From: Candidatus Nanopelagicaceae bacterium
GTDB taxonomy: Bacteria > Actinomycetota > Actinomycetes > Nanopelagicales > Nanopelagicaceae
Length of the DNA stretch: 48,176 nucleotides
Direction of reading: 5' to 3'
Assembly: GCA_018883365.1 (NCBI GenBank)
Contig: VEQF01000001.1
Coordinates: forward strand, 91,883-140,058
Below, one piece after another: positions 22,926 to 31,777 of this stretch (its first letter is position 1; every line of letters begins with the position of its first letter). The notes under the pieces were generated by a model. The model saw only the letters and a program-made list of their open reading frames with translations. It did no database searches and had not been told where the DNA came from. Made by a program: the position numbers and the translations under genes.

Positions 22926-24341
22926 GTGAGAACTTATCTGCTTTTGCGCAGCCTTTCCATGGCTGCGTTAACTATTTATGTAGTTCTCAGAAATGACTCA
23001 GCCCCGACTTGGGAGTTGGATCTACTTTTATTTAACTCAATCGCAATTTTGGCGGCGCTTTCCCTGCTTCGCTCGCCTATTCCAGACGACCAGCAGGGTC
23101 GCATCGGATTATCTCTTGCGATTTTAAGCTGGAGCCTTGGTTCGATTGCTTCCTCTATTGAAACCTTTTTTGTTTTAGATTTCGCCGGATTATCACTAGA
23201 GACCTTCGCGCAATGCGCATATGTAGCTTTTTATCCATTGGCGTTATATGGATTGACCAGAGCAATAAGATTCAAAGTTGCTAGTAAATCATTAGAGATT
23301 CTTGATACTTTGATTATCGCGCTTGGCTGCACCACTATTTTGGCGGCATTTTTGATTCGCCCGGCAATGACGAGTATTTCCGGCTCAAGCTTTCAAGTCT
23401 TCTTAGCAATTTTCTACCCGGTTGGAGATGTGGTTTTACTGGTTTCAGTTCTAACTTTGTGCGCATTGCACAGAGTTTCACTGAGAAATTTGCTATTGGT
23501 ACTTGGGATTGCTTCATACACCGGCTCCGACCTTTACTTTTTATACTCATCGCAGGCTGGTAATTATGAATTCGGCTCGCTGACCGACATTGGCTGGTTA
23601 ATTGGTTTCATCTTAGTTTCAGAAAGTTTTTGGCATGCCAGTGATGAAACAAGCTCTCCTCGAAGCTTCAACCCCACAGTTGCAACACTTGCCCTTTTGG
23701 GAAGCTCAGCTATTTTGGCAATTGCGGTTTTTCAACCGCAATACTTCCCACGTTTTATTTTGGTTCCAGCTTTTGCGACCATCGCAATTTCCTTTATGCG
23801 CATGGGAGTTGCAATTAACGATGCCCGCAATATGAGCAATGAGCAGATTCTGGCGCGCACCGATGAGTTAACTGGATTGGCTAATCGCCGTCGATTTATG
23901 GTGGAGTTTGAAGAGTTCCTAAAGAAACCGGGCTCCGTTTTAATTATGGATTTAGATGGTTTCAAGCCGGTTAATGACAACTATGGCCATGATGTTGGAG
24001 ATCAACTCTTGGCCCAAGTTGGACATCGGCTTTCCAGGTTGATCCCAGGTGAATCTCTCTTGGCCAGACTTGGCGGAGATGAGTTTGGCGCGTTAATTGT
24101 TGGGCCAGATGGTTTTGAAATCGCCCGCGCTTTGCGAGCGACTTTGTCCTACCCCTTCACCATCAATGGCTTGGACTTGAAGCTCGATGTATCCATCGGT
24201 GAGGCGAAAAATACCCCTGGCGAAAATCTGGCTGACCAACTCATGCGCCGAGCTGATGAGGCGATGTACTTGGCCAAACGCACCAAGTCCGGGGTGGTCA
24301 CCTGGAGTCCAGAATTAGGCACACGCCCTGCGAGGTTGTAA
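22926..24341 (+). CDS. Membrane-bound diguanylate cyclase (GGDEF)
   Basis: About 471 aa. The first 295 residues form about eight to nine membrane helices in an uncharacterised sensor module, followed by a short linker helix and a GGDEF domain (from TDELTGLANRRRF, about 313). The active-site motif GGDEF is intact near 383-387 with LIMDLDGFKPVNDNYGHDVGD upstream for metal and GTP binding, so it should make cyclic di-GMP. The allosteric inhibition site RxxD expected five residues before GGDEF is missing (sequence there is IPGESLLA), so product inhibition is unlikely. No EAL domain gene is in the window. Start at the second GTG by the -10 rule; the first (22923) would add one residue. Confidence 0.93.
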   Translation: MRTYLLLRSLSMAALTIYVVLRNDSAPTWELDLLLFNSIAILAALSLLRSPIPDDQQGRIGLSLAILSWSLGSIASSIETFFVLDFAGLSLETFAQCAYVAFYPLALYGLTRAIRFKVASKSLEILDTLIIALGCTTILAAFLIRPAMTSISGSSFQVFLAIFYPVGDVVLLVSVLTLCALHRVSLRNLLLVLGIASYTGSDLYFLYSSQAGNYEFGSLTDIGWLIGFILVSESFWHASDETSSPRSFNPTVATLALLGSSAILAIAVFQPQYFPRFILVPAFATIAISFMRMGVAINDARNMSNEQILARTDELTGLANRRRFMVEFEEFLKKPGSVLIMDLDGFKPVNDNYGHDVGDQLLAQVGHRLSRLIPGESLLARLGGDEFGALIVGPDGFEIARALRATLSYPFTINGLDLKLDVSIGEAKNTPGENLADQLMRRADEAMYLAKRTKSGVVTWSPELGTRPARL

Positions 24342-24365
24342 GTTTCCGTCGTCCAAACAAACCAA

Positions 24366-24380
24366 GGAGCCACCGGCTCC
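24366..24380. repeat. Short GC-rich inverted repeat after the GGDEF gene
   Basis: GGAGCC-ACC-GGCTCC, a 6-bp perfect stem with a 3-nt loop, 25 nt after the GGDEF stop. There is no U tract on the plus strand, so it is a weak terminator at best. The remaining sequence up to hss holds only its ribosome site. Confidence 0.4.
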
Positions 24381-24421
24381 AAAACAAGCTCAATCAATGA
24401 GGTGAGAGTTAAAACCTTTTA

Positions 24422-24428
24422 AGGAGGT
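24422..24428 (+). promoter_or_regulatory. Consensus Shine-Dalgarno deciding the TTG start of hss
   Basis: AGGAGGT lies 7 nt before TTG 24436, with no ATG or GTG in frame nearby, so TTG is the start. Confidence 0.65.
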
Positions 24429-24435
24429 CCCCTAA

Positions 24436-25869
24436 TTGGCAGAAAAGTTCAACCATAAAGTTTTAATCCTCGGCGCAGGATCAGTTTCTCAATCAGTTTT
24501 ACCGCTTCTTATCGAGCATCTAGTTGATGCAAATCAAATCACTATTATGGATCAGCGAGACAATCGCTCTCGAGTACAGGATGCGTTAAATAAGGGCGCA
24601 ACATATGTGCAAGATGTAATTACTAGAGAAAATCTAGATGCACAGCTCTCTAAGTATTTAAAGGCCGGAGATTTTTTGCTTGATTTGGCTTGGAACATTG
24701 ATGCCAACACAATCCTTACCTGGTGCCATGATCATGGTGTTCTTTATCTAAACACCTCAGTTGAAGAGTGGGATCCATACGAGGGTGGTTCAAACAAGCA
24801 TCCACTAGAGCGCACTCTCTACTACCGCCATATGCGGATGCGCGAAATGAAATCAAAGTGGACCAAAACCGGCCCAACAGCGATTGTTGAACATGGAGCA
24901 AATCCAGGTTTAGTTTCACATTTAGTTAAAAAGTCTTTAGTTGATATCGCAACTCAAGCGCTTAAAGATGGTAAAGCGGTAAATGGTGTTGAGACCGCAT
25001 TGACTGATGAAAGCTATAACCAACTGGCGCATTTATTGGGCGTGAAGGTTATTCATATTTCAGAGCGCGATACCCAGGTAACCAATAAGCCTAAACAATG
25101 GGGCGAGTTTGTTAATACCTGGTCGGTTGAAGGTCTTTATGAAGAAGGAGTTGCACCAGCAGAGCTCGGCTGGGGAACCCATGAAAAGACCCTTCCGGTA
25201 AATGGTTATGAACACCAGACCGGTCCAAAGAATCAGATTGCAATTGCTCAGCCTGGCGCAACTACCTGGGTTCGCTCCTGGGTGCCAAACTTTGAAATCC
25301 ACGGCATGGTCATCCGCCATGGTGAAGCGTTCACAATCTCTGATCACTTAACAGTTTGGAATGGCGATAGCGCTGTTTATCGCCCGACAGTTCACTACGC
25401 ATACTGCCCAACTAATGAGGCAATCTCCTCATTAAAGGAGCTAGAGATGCGCTCTTGGGATCTGCACAAGAATCAACGCATCATGAATGATGAAATCACT
25501 GAGGGCGATGACCGCCTCGGCGTTCTTCTAATGGGTCACCCATACAAATCTTGGTGGACCGGTTCCTTGCTTGATATTCATACTTCACGCAAATTAATTC
25601 CAGGTCAATCTGCAACAACAGTTCAAGTTTCATCAGCGGTTTATGCCGCAGTTGCTTGGGCGATGAAGAACCCAGATAAGGGCTTACTAGTTCCTGATGA
25701 TCTACCTTGGCGTGAAGTTTTGGGTTATGCCGAGAAGTATTGGGGCGGCATTCACTCGGCAGCAGCCGATTGGGATCCACTAGTAAATCGCAATGATTTG
25801 TTTGAAGGTTGGAACAACAAGAAAGTGGATCGCGAAGATCCATGGCAGTTCACTAACTTTCTTGTTTAG
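24436..25869 (+). CDS. hss: Homospermidine synthase
   Basis: NAD-dependent enzyme forming sym-homospermidine, usually from two putrescines or putrescine plus spermidine. The 477-aa length matches bacterial Hss. The N-terminal Rossmann loop is VLILGAGSVSQSVLPLL; then DFLLDLAWNIDANTILTWCH, YLNTSVEEW and the family signature AIVEHGANPGLVSHLVK, with a conserved Trp-rich central part (GWGTHEKTLP, TTWVRSWVP). It starts at TTG behind a near-perfect ribosome site. It converges with the photolyase gene (16-bp gap). Hss is related to the saccharopine/carboxynorspermidine dehydrogenase family encoded 3.6 kb upstream. No putrescine-forming gene is in the window. Confidence 0.9.
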   Translation: MAEKFNHKVLILGAGSVSQSVLPLLIEHLVDANQITIMDQRDNRSRVQDALNKGATYVQDVITRENLDAQLSKYLKAGDFLLDLAWNIDANTILTWCHDHGVLYLNTSVEEWDPYEGGSNKHPLERTLYYRHMRMREMKSKWTKTGPTAIVEHGANPGLVSHLVKKSLVDIATQALKDGKAVNGVETALTDESYNQLAHLLGVKVIHISERDTQVTNKPKQWGEFVNTWSVEGLYEEGVAPAELGWGTHEKTLPVNGYEHQTGPKNQIAIAQPGATTWVRSWVPNFEIHGMVIRHGEAFTISDHLTVWNGDSAVYRPTVHYAYCPTNEAISSLKELEMRSWDLHKNQRIMNDEITEGDDRLGVLLMGHPYKSWWTGSLLDIHTSRKLIPGQSATTVQVSSAVYAAVAWAMKNPDKGLLVPDDLPWREVLGYAEKYWGGIHSAAADWDPLVNRNDLFEGWNNKKVDREDPWQFTNFLV

Positions 25870-25885
25870 TTAAGTAATTTCTAAG

Positions 25886-27241
25886 TTAAGGCTTGGGCTC
25901 CTTAGTAACCTTGATTTCTTCAAGGCGCGCTAAGGACTCAAGCCTTTCTGCTGCATGATCAACAATTCGCTTGACGTATCCATTTTTGTAACCTGAATCT
26001 GAATCCCATGGCTCATGAATATCATCACCAGTTAAATGCGAAAGCTCAGGGATGTATTTCTTGATGTAAACCCCATCTGGATCAAATCTTCTACCCTGTT
26101 CAATTGGGTTAAAGACTCGGTAATAAGGCGATGCATCAGTTCCACATCCTGCGGTCCATTGCCAGCCATGCGAGTTTGAAGCTACATCATTATCAATTAA
26201 GTACTTCATGAAAAAGTTTGCACCGTGCTGCCACTCGATATGTAAATCTTTGACCAAGAATGAAGCAACCACCATTCGGGCCCGGTTGTGCATCCAGCCC
26301 TCTTGCACCAGTTGGCGCATCGCAGCATCTACAAATGGAAAGCCGGTTTTGCCTTCACACCAAGCTGTGAATTGCTTACCTGGCTTGTCGTAGCGCATCT
26401 TTTTGAACTTCGCATCGTAATAATCACGTGAAGTATGAGGATTGTGGTGGAGCACATCTGCATAAAACTCACGCCAAGCAATCTCTTTTCGGTAAATCTC
26501 ATGGCCAGCGGAGTTACCTAAAGCCGCCAAAATTGTTCGCGGATGAATTTCACCCCATCTTAAATGCGGACTCAAACGGCTGGTTCCCTCAATGCCTGGG
26601 ATATTTCTAGCATCACCATAATCATCAGCCGCTTTTTTCAAGAAGTTCTTAAATCTTGCCAAGGCAGCTTTCTCTCCCGCCTCTTGAAGCTGTATACCTT
26701 CTGGCGAATTCCAGTCTGGTAATTGTTGATCACTCTTTTTCGGGGCCACCCAATTTGGATTTTTTGGAGCGGCGACGGGGGCGCGCCAACCATGTGCGAG
26801 CCAAGCCCGATAAAAAGGGGTGTACACCCGATAAGGGGTGTCATCACCTTTTCGAACTCGACCTGGAGCAATCGCATAACCACTTCCAAGTTGTTGCAGT
26901 TCAATTCCAGAAGCCTTTAACTCTGCATCTCTTGCTTCACCATAGGGAGCAAACGGAAACGCGCTGTGAACTGAATCAGCTTTGTACCGGCTCATCAAAT
27001 CTTTTATGACCTCAACCGGATTGCCGCTTATGACAAAAAGATTTCCATTCAAACTCTCATTTAGTGATTTCAAAGATGCAGCTAGATAAGCCCTTCGATG
27101 TGCGCCGGCTCGCTCTGAGATTTCATCATCCAAAATGAAAAGTGGAATTACCTCATCTGCTTCATCGATTGCGGCTAAAAGGGCCGGATTGTCCGCCAAT
27201 CGCAAATCTCGGCGAAACCAGAAGATGGCTCTCTTGCTCAT
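25886..27241 (-). CDS. phr: Deoxyribodipyrimidine photolyase
   Basis: FAD-containing light-driven enzyme that splits UV-induced cyclobutane pyrimidine dimers. About 451 aa from ATG 27239-27241 (MSKRAIFWFRRDLRLADNPA). The N-terminal domain binds the antenna chromophore. The C-terminal FAD domain shows TSRLSPHLRWGEIHPRTI, WREFYADVLHH, GFPFVDAAMRQL, GWMHNRARMVVASFL, the Asp-containing LIDNDVASNSHGWQW and YYRVFNPIEQGRRFDPDG, with the tryptophans for electron transfer in place. It groups with class I CPD photolyases. A TTG four codons upstream is less likely. UV repair suits a sunlit-water organism. Confidence 0.93.
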   Translation of the reverse strand: MSKRAIFWFRRDLRLADNPALLAAIDEADEVIPLFILDDEISERAGAHRRAYLAASLKSLNESLNGNLFVISGNPVEVIKDLMSRYKADSVHSAFPFAPYGEARDAELKASGIELQQLGSGYAIAPGRVRKGDDTPYRVYTPFYRAWLAHGWRAPVAAPKNPNWVAPKKSDQQLPDWNSPEGIQLQEAGEKAALARFKNFLKKAADDYGDARNIPGIEGTSRLSPHLRWGEIHPRTILAALGNSAGHEIYRKEIAWREFYADVLHHNPHTSRDYYDAKFKKMRYDKPGKQFTAWCEGKTGFPFVDAAMRQLVQEGWMHNRARMVVASFLVKDLHIEWQHGANFFMKYLIDNDVASNSHGWQWTAGCGTDASPYYRVFNPIEQGRRFDPDGVYIKKYIPELSHLTGDDIHEPWDSDSGYKNGYVKRIVDHAAERLESLARLEEIKVTKEPKP

Positions 27242-27258
27242 GGCATGATTCAACCATT

Positions 27259-28098
27259 ATGAAAGAAATTCGGCGCTTTCAAGTTCGGGGAATCCCGGGT
27301 GAGGTCACACGCGCAGATTTCGAGGGTCGAATCGTTGATTTTTGGGCTCCTGAAGGGGGTTCTGACAATGTCCTAGTCGCTCATGACGGACAAAACATTT
27401 TTGATCCCCGCACCGCAACTCATTTAAGACAAACCTGGAAGTTAACCCAAAATGCGATTCGAGTTGCGAAGGAGTTTAATCAAAAAGCTCCATTGGTGAT
27501 TGGTGTCTTTCATAGTTCGAGCAAAAATGATCCACATGGTCGAGTCAAAGATTTAACTCCAGAAGACATCTTTAAATCTGGAGTTAAACCAAGTAAACCA
27601 ATTCCTGATTTATCAATAAATGATTTGCGAGGAAATGAATATCTAGAACGCATCTTCTCGAATATTGTTCCCGCTATTGCCACTCAAACTAAATCGACTG
27701 TACTCCCAGAAAAAACCGCCATGTTGGGATCTTCTATGGGTGGCCTAGCCACCTTGTACTCATTTGTAAATCACAGCGACAAGTTTCATACCGCGCTAGC
27801 ATTTTCACCGCACTGGGTTTTAGCTGGTGATGAGTTAGTAGATCAACTGCTAAATAACCTGCCACCTCATCAAGGTCGCAAACTATGGATGAGTCGGGGA
27901 ACTAAGGGATTGGATGCAAGTTATGAGCCCTACCAATTGCGGGCTGATGAACTTGTTAGGCAAAAAGGTTGGAATAGCAATTTCATCACAAAGGTTTATC
28001 ACCGCAGCGGACACAATGAGCGCTCGTGGTCCCGTTATGTAGATGAAGCTTTACGTTTTTGGTTAGGCAAGTCGGTAGATACCAACAGCCGCAGCTGA
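27259..28098 (+). CDS. Esterase D/Fes-family alpha/beta hydrolase
   Basis: A 279-aa serine hydrolase of the putative esterase family (PF00756-like). Motifs: VLVAHDGQNIFDPRTATH, the nucleophile elbow GSSMGGLATLYSF, and a C-terminal His in YHRSGHNERSWSRYVDEAL. No signal peptide. An upstream in-frame extension to 27142 is antisense to the photolyase gene and lacks family similarity, so ATG 27259 is chosen. Starts only 17 bp from the divergent photolyase ATG. Its last 36 nt overlap the convergent GH13 gene. Relatives act on ferric enterobactin, S-formylglutathione or sugar esters; the substrate here is unknown. Confidence 0.85.
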   Translation: MKEIRRFQVRGIPGEVTRADFEGRIVDFWAPEGGSDNVLVAHDGQNIFDPRTATHLRQTWKLTQNAIRVAKEFNQKAPLVIGVFHSSSKNDPHGRVKDLTPEDIFKSGVKPSKPIPDLSINDLRGNEYLERIFSNIVPAIATQTKSTVLPEKTAMLGSSMGGLATLYSFVNHSDKFHTALAFSPHWVLAGDELVDQLLNNLPPHQGRKLWMSRGTKGLDASYEPYQLRADELVRQKGWNSNFITKVYHRSGHNERSWSRYVDEALRFWLGKSVDTNSRS

Positions 28099-29868
28099 GC
28101 TACGAAATACTCCATTAAATAACTCTGGGCCATAAAGCTTCTCTTTAATCTCCAAACTCTTTGGAATTACACATTGGAGTGAATTTCTTGCAATCACAAC
28201 TAGTAATCGCTCACGTTTGGACTCTCGAGTGAAGGCGATGACATCATCATCAACCACAATCCACCGCAGACCGCCGTTTGCTAGCGCCGGTGATTTTCGC
28301 CTGATTTTGGCCAGTTTTTGGACCTCGGTGAAGAACTTATGATCCCATCCGGTGCCACTCCAATCAATCGTGCGTCGGGCATCCTCTCCCCAGGCGCCTT
28401 TGATGCCAATTTCATCGCCAGCAAATATTGATGGAACTCCGGGATATGTCAAAAGCAGGCCCATTCCTGCCAGGTGCAAATCAAAATCATCACCAACTAC
28501 ATTTCTAAAGCGAGCGGTGTCATGGGAATCCAATAACAACATCGAGGAAACAAAGTTTCGCCATGGAATGGTTGAGGAAAACTCCTTCATTGCGGCAACC
28601 ATCTCTTTTCCAGTGAATCGCGGAACCTGTACCGGTACACCAAAAAATCCTGAATCAACCTCTGGCTTATTTTTCAACCAGCCCCATATTGGTCTCATAA
28701 ATCCGTTGTAATTCATGGTGCCGTGCCAGCCTAATCCATCGAGATCAGATGGGAAATGATCGGCATTCTCGGCGAGCAACCAAGCGTTGGGATTTGTACT
28801 TTCTACCGCTTCGCGAATGCCAAGGATTACCTCGCGGTTTAAATCTTGACCGCGATAACGACCGGTCATATTTCCTACATCGATGCGCCAACCAGATAAT
28901 GAAAAAGGCTTTTTTAACCATTTCTTTACTACAGAGTTCTTACCTGAATACATCAGATCACGTAAGTTGCTGGAGTTGTAATTCAACTTAGGAAGGGAGG
29001 CCAATCCCCACCATCCTTCATAACCATGCTTTACTGATTTGTCCCAATAAAAAAATGATCTCTCTTTGGCGGATTTGCTTGATAAAGCTTTCTTAATCCA
29101 AGAATGATGTTGGCCGCAGTGATTGGTTGTGAGATCTCCCATCACATAGATTCCCTTTTTCTGGGCCTGCTTTAACAAGCGCAGAAATGCCGCGTTCCCA
29201 CCAAGTAAAGGGTCTACCTCATCAAAGGAGCTAGCGTCATAGCGGTGCGTGGATCCAGCGGGGAAAAAGGGCGTGAAATATATGCCGTTAGCCCCTAGTT
29301 GCTGGATATGTGAAAGTCGTTGTGCGACCCCATCCATATCGCCGCCGAAGTATTCAATCCCAGTTGTTTTATCGCGGCCCTTCGGCAATGCATTCCAGTC
29401 ACGAGCTACAAACTTATCTGGCTTTAACGCAGCATATTTGCCACTGGTAGCAAACCGATCCGGAAAGATTTGATAAAACACCGCAGAGCGAATCCAACTT
29501 GGGAATTCCGGGGTAGCCAATAATTGAAAGTCGTGGGTGCTGGTTACATCATTGCTATGAAATCCTTGAGCATTGAGCCAGGAATAACGTTCACCGTTGA
29601 CAATTAAGAATCTATAGGGCGTTTTAACATTTATTACTTCAACAGAAATCTTCCACAACTGTTCTCTGCCCGTTACCTGTTTAGTCATTGGGAAAAATCG
29701 AGGCTCACCATCGTGATAGAGCCGCAAGATGGCGTTTTCAATTGGGAACTCTGCACCAGCTCGAAACTTAAAGGTAACACGGTCTCCAAGTTTTGGACTG
29801 TTAGTGCTTAGATAAAGTTCACTACCATCATGGTGTGGCAATGTTGAGAGCAAGGCTTGGGAGCTCAT
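28063..29868 (-). CDS. Intracellular GH13 glycosidase (cyclomaltodextrinase/neopullulanase-like)
   Basis: A 601-aa alpha-amylase-family enzyme without a signal peptide, thus cytoplasmic. The N-terminal 110 residues look like the beta-sandwich (CBM34-like) domain of neopullulanases, followed by the barrel with YQIFPDRF, GGDMDGVAQRLSHIQQLGA and the four GH13 regions: GDLTTNHCG, GWRIDVGNM (nucleophile Asp), LLAENADH (acid/base Glu) and LLLDSHDTARF (stabilising Asp). All catalytic residues are kept. It likely hydrolyses imported maltodextrins. Start ATG 29866-29868 has GGAAGGA just upstream; a start at 29895 would lack one. It overlaps the upstream secreted amylase gene by 41 nt in another frame, and converges with the esterase gene. 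Confidence 0.9.
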   Translation of the reverse strand: MSSQALLSTLPHHDGSELYLSTNSPKLGDRVTFKFRAGAEFPIENAILRLYHDGEPRFFPMTKQVTGREQLWKISVEVINVKTPYRFLIVNGERYSWLNAQGFHSNDVTSTHDFQLLATPEFPSWIRSAVFYQIFPDRFATSGKYAALKPDKFVARDWNALPKGRDKTTGIEYFGGDMDGVAQRLSHIQQLGANGIYFTPFFPAGSTHRYDASSFDEVDPLLGGNAAFLRLLKQAQKKGIYVMGDLTTNHCGQHHSWIKKALSSKSAKERSFFYWDKSVKHGYEGWWGLASLPKLNYNSSNLRDLMYSGKNSVVKKWLKKPFSLSGWRIDVGNMTGRYRGQDLNREVILGIREAVESTNPNAWLLAENADHFPSDLDGLGWHGTMNYNGFMRPIWGWLKNKPEVDSGFFGVPVQVPRFTGKEMVAAMKEFSSTIPWRNFVSSMLLLDSHDTARFRNVVGDDFDLHLAGMGLLLTYPGVPSIFAGDEIGIKGAWGEDARRTIDWSGTGWDHKFFTEVQKLAKIRRKSPALANGGLRWIVVDDDVIAFTRESKRERLLVVIARNSLQCVIPKSLEIKEKLYGPELFNGVFRSSAAAVGIYRLA

Positions 29869-31777
29869 ATTTCCTTCCCTGTGAAGTTGTAACAACAGCT
29901 TTTACCTGTAGTTTTCCAGAGTGTTCTTTTGGATCTAGATAAACTCTAAATGGGGCGTTTAAATCAACCCCCAAAGATTGCCAGTTATTACTTCCTGCTT
30001 TGCTAACAAAGAACTCAGTCACCGCTAAATCATTGGTTTGAACCGCAGCGGTTAATCTGTGATATCCGGAGAGGAAATCCTCCTTAGCGGCAATTTTTCC
30101 TATCTTGATACTGGCTTTGCCGATATCTTTTTTAGCTTGCAAAACCACCGCATCAAGTCCCGCGATATTCACCGTAATTGCCGTGTTTTTACTGGAAATA
30201 CCGGGCTTTCCAAGCAGGGTGTTCCAACCGGAATTACTTGCGGTATTGAATGACACTTTTTGGGGCTTGGCGCTGTTATTTATAACAACCAGGTATTCAC
30301 GTTTTGAGGTCAGATCCCGCTTTGAGAAAGCAAAGACTGAGTCTTTGGCATAACGCACCTGCATTTGAGCGTTGGCTAATGCTGGATGATTTTTCCTTAA
30401 TTCAGAAAGCTTCATTAAATGCGCAGCGATTGGGTGAGAGAAAGTTCCCTTAAATGAATCACCAGTTCCGACTGGATTGGCGGCAACTCGTTTCTCGCCT
30501 TTCCAAATCTCTACCTGTGTGGGAAATAAATCCTGTCTGGCCTTTTGATCATTTCCGCTGTCAGTTCCAAGTATTCCCACCTCATCGCCGTAATAAACGG
30601 TGGGAGTACCTCGACTTAGATACAAAAGCGTGTTCGCCAACTTAACCCGCGACAGTAATTGATTCGCTGGATTTACCCGGGTCCTTTCAATAATGAAGGC
30701 CGAGCGACCCATGTCGTGATTACCCAAGAAGGTGACCAGGTTTGCTGCAGAAGATTGAGAGCTGGTGTAGTAATCATCATATTCAAAAAGGTTTTTCAAA
30801 ATATCGGCGCTAGAGCTCTCGGCCGCAAATTCAACGGCAAACTTTTGAAATGGGAAATCTAATGCGGTCTGTAACTTGTTGTTTCTAATATAACCAACGA
30901 GATCTACCGGATTCTGCTCCCAAACCTCTCCGAAGATAGTGAAGTTGTTTATTCCAACCTCGGCAGCCGCTTTATTAATCAGCGGGCTCCAGTTCTTGAA
31001 GAATTCATCATCAACATGACGTGCGGTATCCACACGGAATCCAACAAACCCATACCTCTTAATCCAGTCTCCGTAGACCTGTCCCCAGCCGTTATAAACC
31101 TCAGGTTTTTCCGTTGCCAGGTCATCTAGGCCAAAGAAATCGCCGTTTTTCTGGCATGGCCCCTCACTCCAGCAGCGTTCCATGCTGCCGGTGTTGTGAT
31201 AATTATTTATGTCATTTAGCCACTCGGGATTTTTAATTCCTTTGAACTTCTCTGGAATATAAACATTTCGCTCGTTGTACCAAATGATGTCTCCTGTGTG
31301 GTTGGTGACCACATCAAGAATCAACTTCAAACCTAATTTATCGGCGCAGGACTTCAATGCGGTCAGATCTGCGTTAGTACCAAGATGAGGATCTACGTTT
31401 AGAAAATCAACCCCCCAATATCCATGGTAGCCCGCACCATTTTCGGTTGGAGGTTGTTGGACTACTAATGGAGTTAACCAAATTGCGGTAAAGCCCAATT
31501 TCTTTAAACGAACCAGACCATCATCATCTACACAGTTTCCGGTAAGCCCTCTTAAATCTCCGCCATGAAAGAAAGCGGTGTGAGTTGGGTTGAAGCCTGG
31601 AAGATTGTCATTTGAAGTATCTCCATTGCGATACCGATCTGGCATCACAAAGTAAATAACTTCCTTATCTAATCCGGTTCGTTTTACATCAGTGATTGGA
31701 TTTGCGGTAGCTTGATTCAAAGCGGGCAAAGCTAGAAAAACGCTGAGCAGCGTGGAGATAAAGAGCTTTGTTTTCAT
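29828..31777 (-). CDS. Secreted alpha-amylase (GH13)
   Basis: A 649-aa exported amylase. Signal peptide MKTKLFISTLLSVFLALPAL, cleavage near NQATA-NPI. Barrel regions: YFVMPDRYRNGD (calcium-site type), GGDLRGL, DVVTNHTGD, GFRVDTARHVDD (nucleophile Asp), IFGEVWEQ (Glu) and FLGNHDMGRS (Asp), all intact. After domain C, the last 90 residues form an Ig-like beta domain (LTAAVQTNDLAVTEFFVSK on), perhaps binding starch or the cell surface. No LPxTG anchor. The ATG shares one base with the malG stop (TAATG), so it is the fourth gene of the mal operon. It should cut starch or glycogen outside for the MalEFG importer. Confidence 0.92.
   Translation of the reverse strand: MKTKLFISTLLSVFLALPALNQATANPITDVKRTGLDKEVIYFVMPDRYRNGDTSNDNLPGFNPTHTAFFHGGDLRGLTGNCVDDDGLVRLKKLGFTAIWLTPLVVQQPPTENGAGYHGYWGVDFLNVDPHLGTNADLTALKSCADKLGLKLILDVVTNHTGDIIWYNERNVYIPEKFKGIKNPEWLNDINNYHNTGSMERCWSEGPCQKNGDFFGLDDLATEKPEVYNGWGQVYGDWIKRYGFVGFRVDTARHVDDEFFKNWSPLINKAAAEVGINNFTIFGEVWEQNPVDLVGYIRNNKLQTALDFPFQKFAVEFAAESSSADILKNLFEYDDYYTSSQSSAANLVTFLGNHDMGRSAFIIERTRVNPANQLLSRVKLANTLLYLSRGTPTVYYGDEVGILGTDSGNDQKARQDLFPTQVEIWKGEKRVAANPVGTGDSFKGTFSHPIAAHLMKLSELRKNHPALANAQMQVRYAKDSVFAFSKRDLTSKREYLVVINNSAKPQKVSFNTASNSGWNTLLGKPGISSKNTAITVNIAGLDAVVLQAKKDIGKASIKIGKIAAKEDFLSGYHRLTAAVQTNDLAVTEFFVSKAGSNNWQSLGVDLNAPFRVYLDPKEHSGKLQVKAVVTTSQGRKYELPSLALNIATP

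Noticed and set aside
24342-24435. Riboswitch upstream of hss
   Set aside because: The 94-bp gap has only a short GC hairpin and a consensus ribosome site; no conserved riboswitch core or anti-SD pairing is apparent.
27142-27258. In-frame upstream extension of the esterase gene
   Set aside because: It lies antisense to the photolyase N-terminus and gives Pro/Arg/Leu-rich sequence unlike the family.
27242-27258. Another back-to-back promoter between photolyase and esterase
   Set aside because: The gap is 17 bp, but the hexamers at the required spacing (TTGAAT, GATTCA) lack the TAnnnT pattern, so I did not count it.
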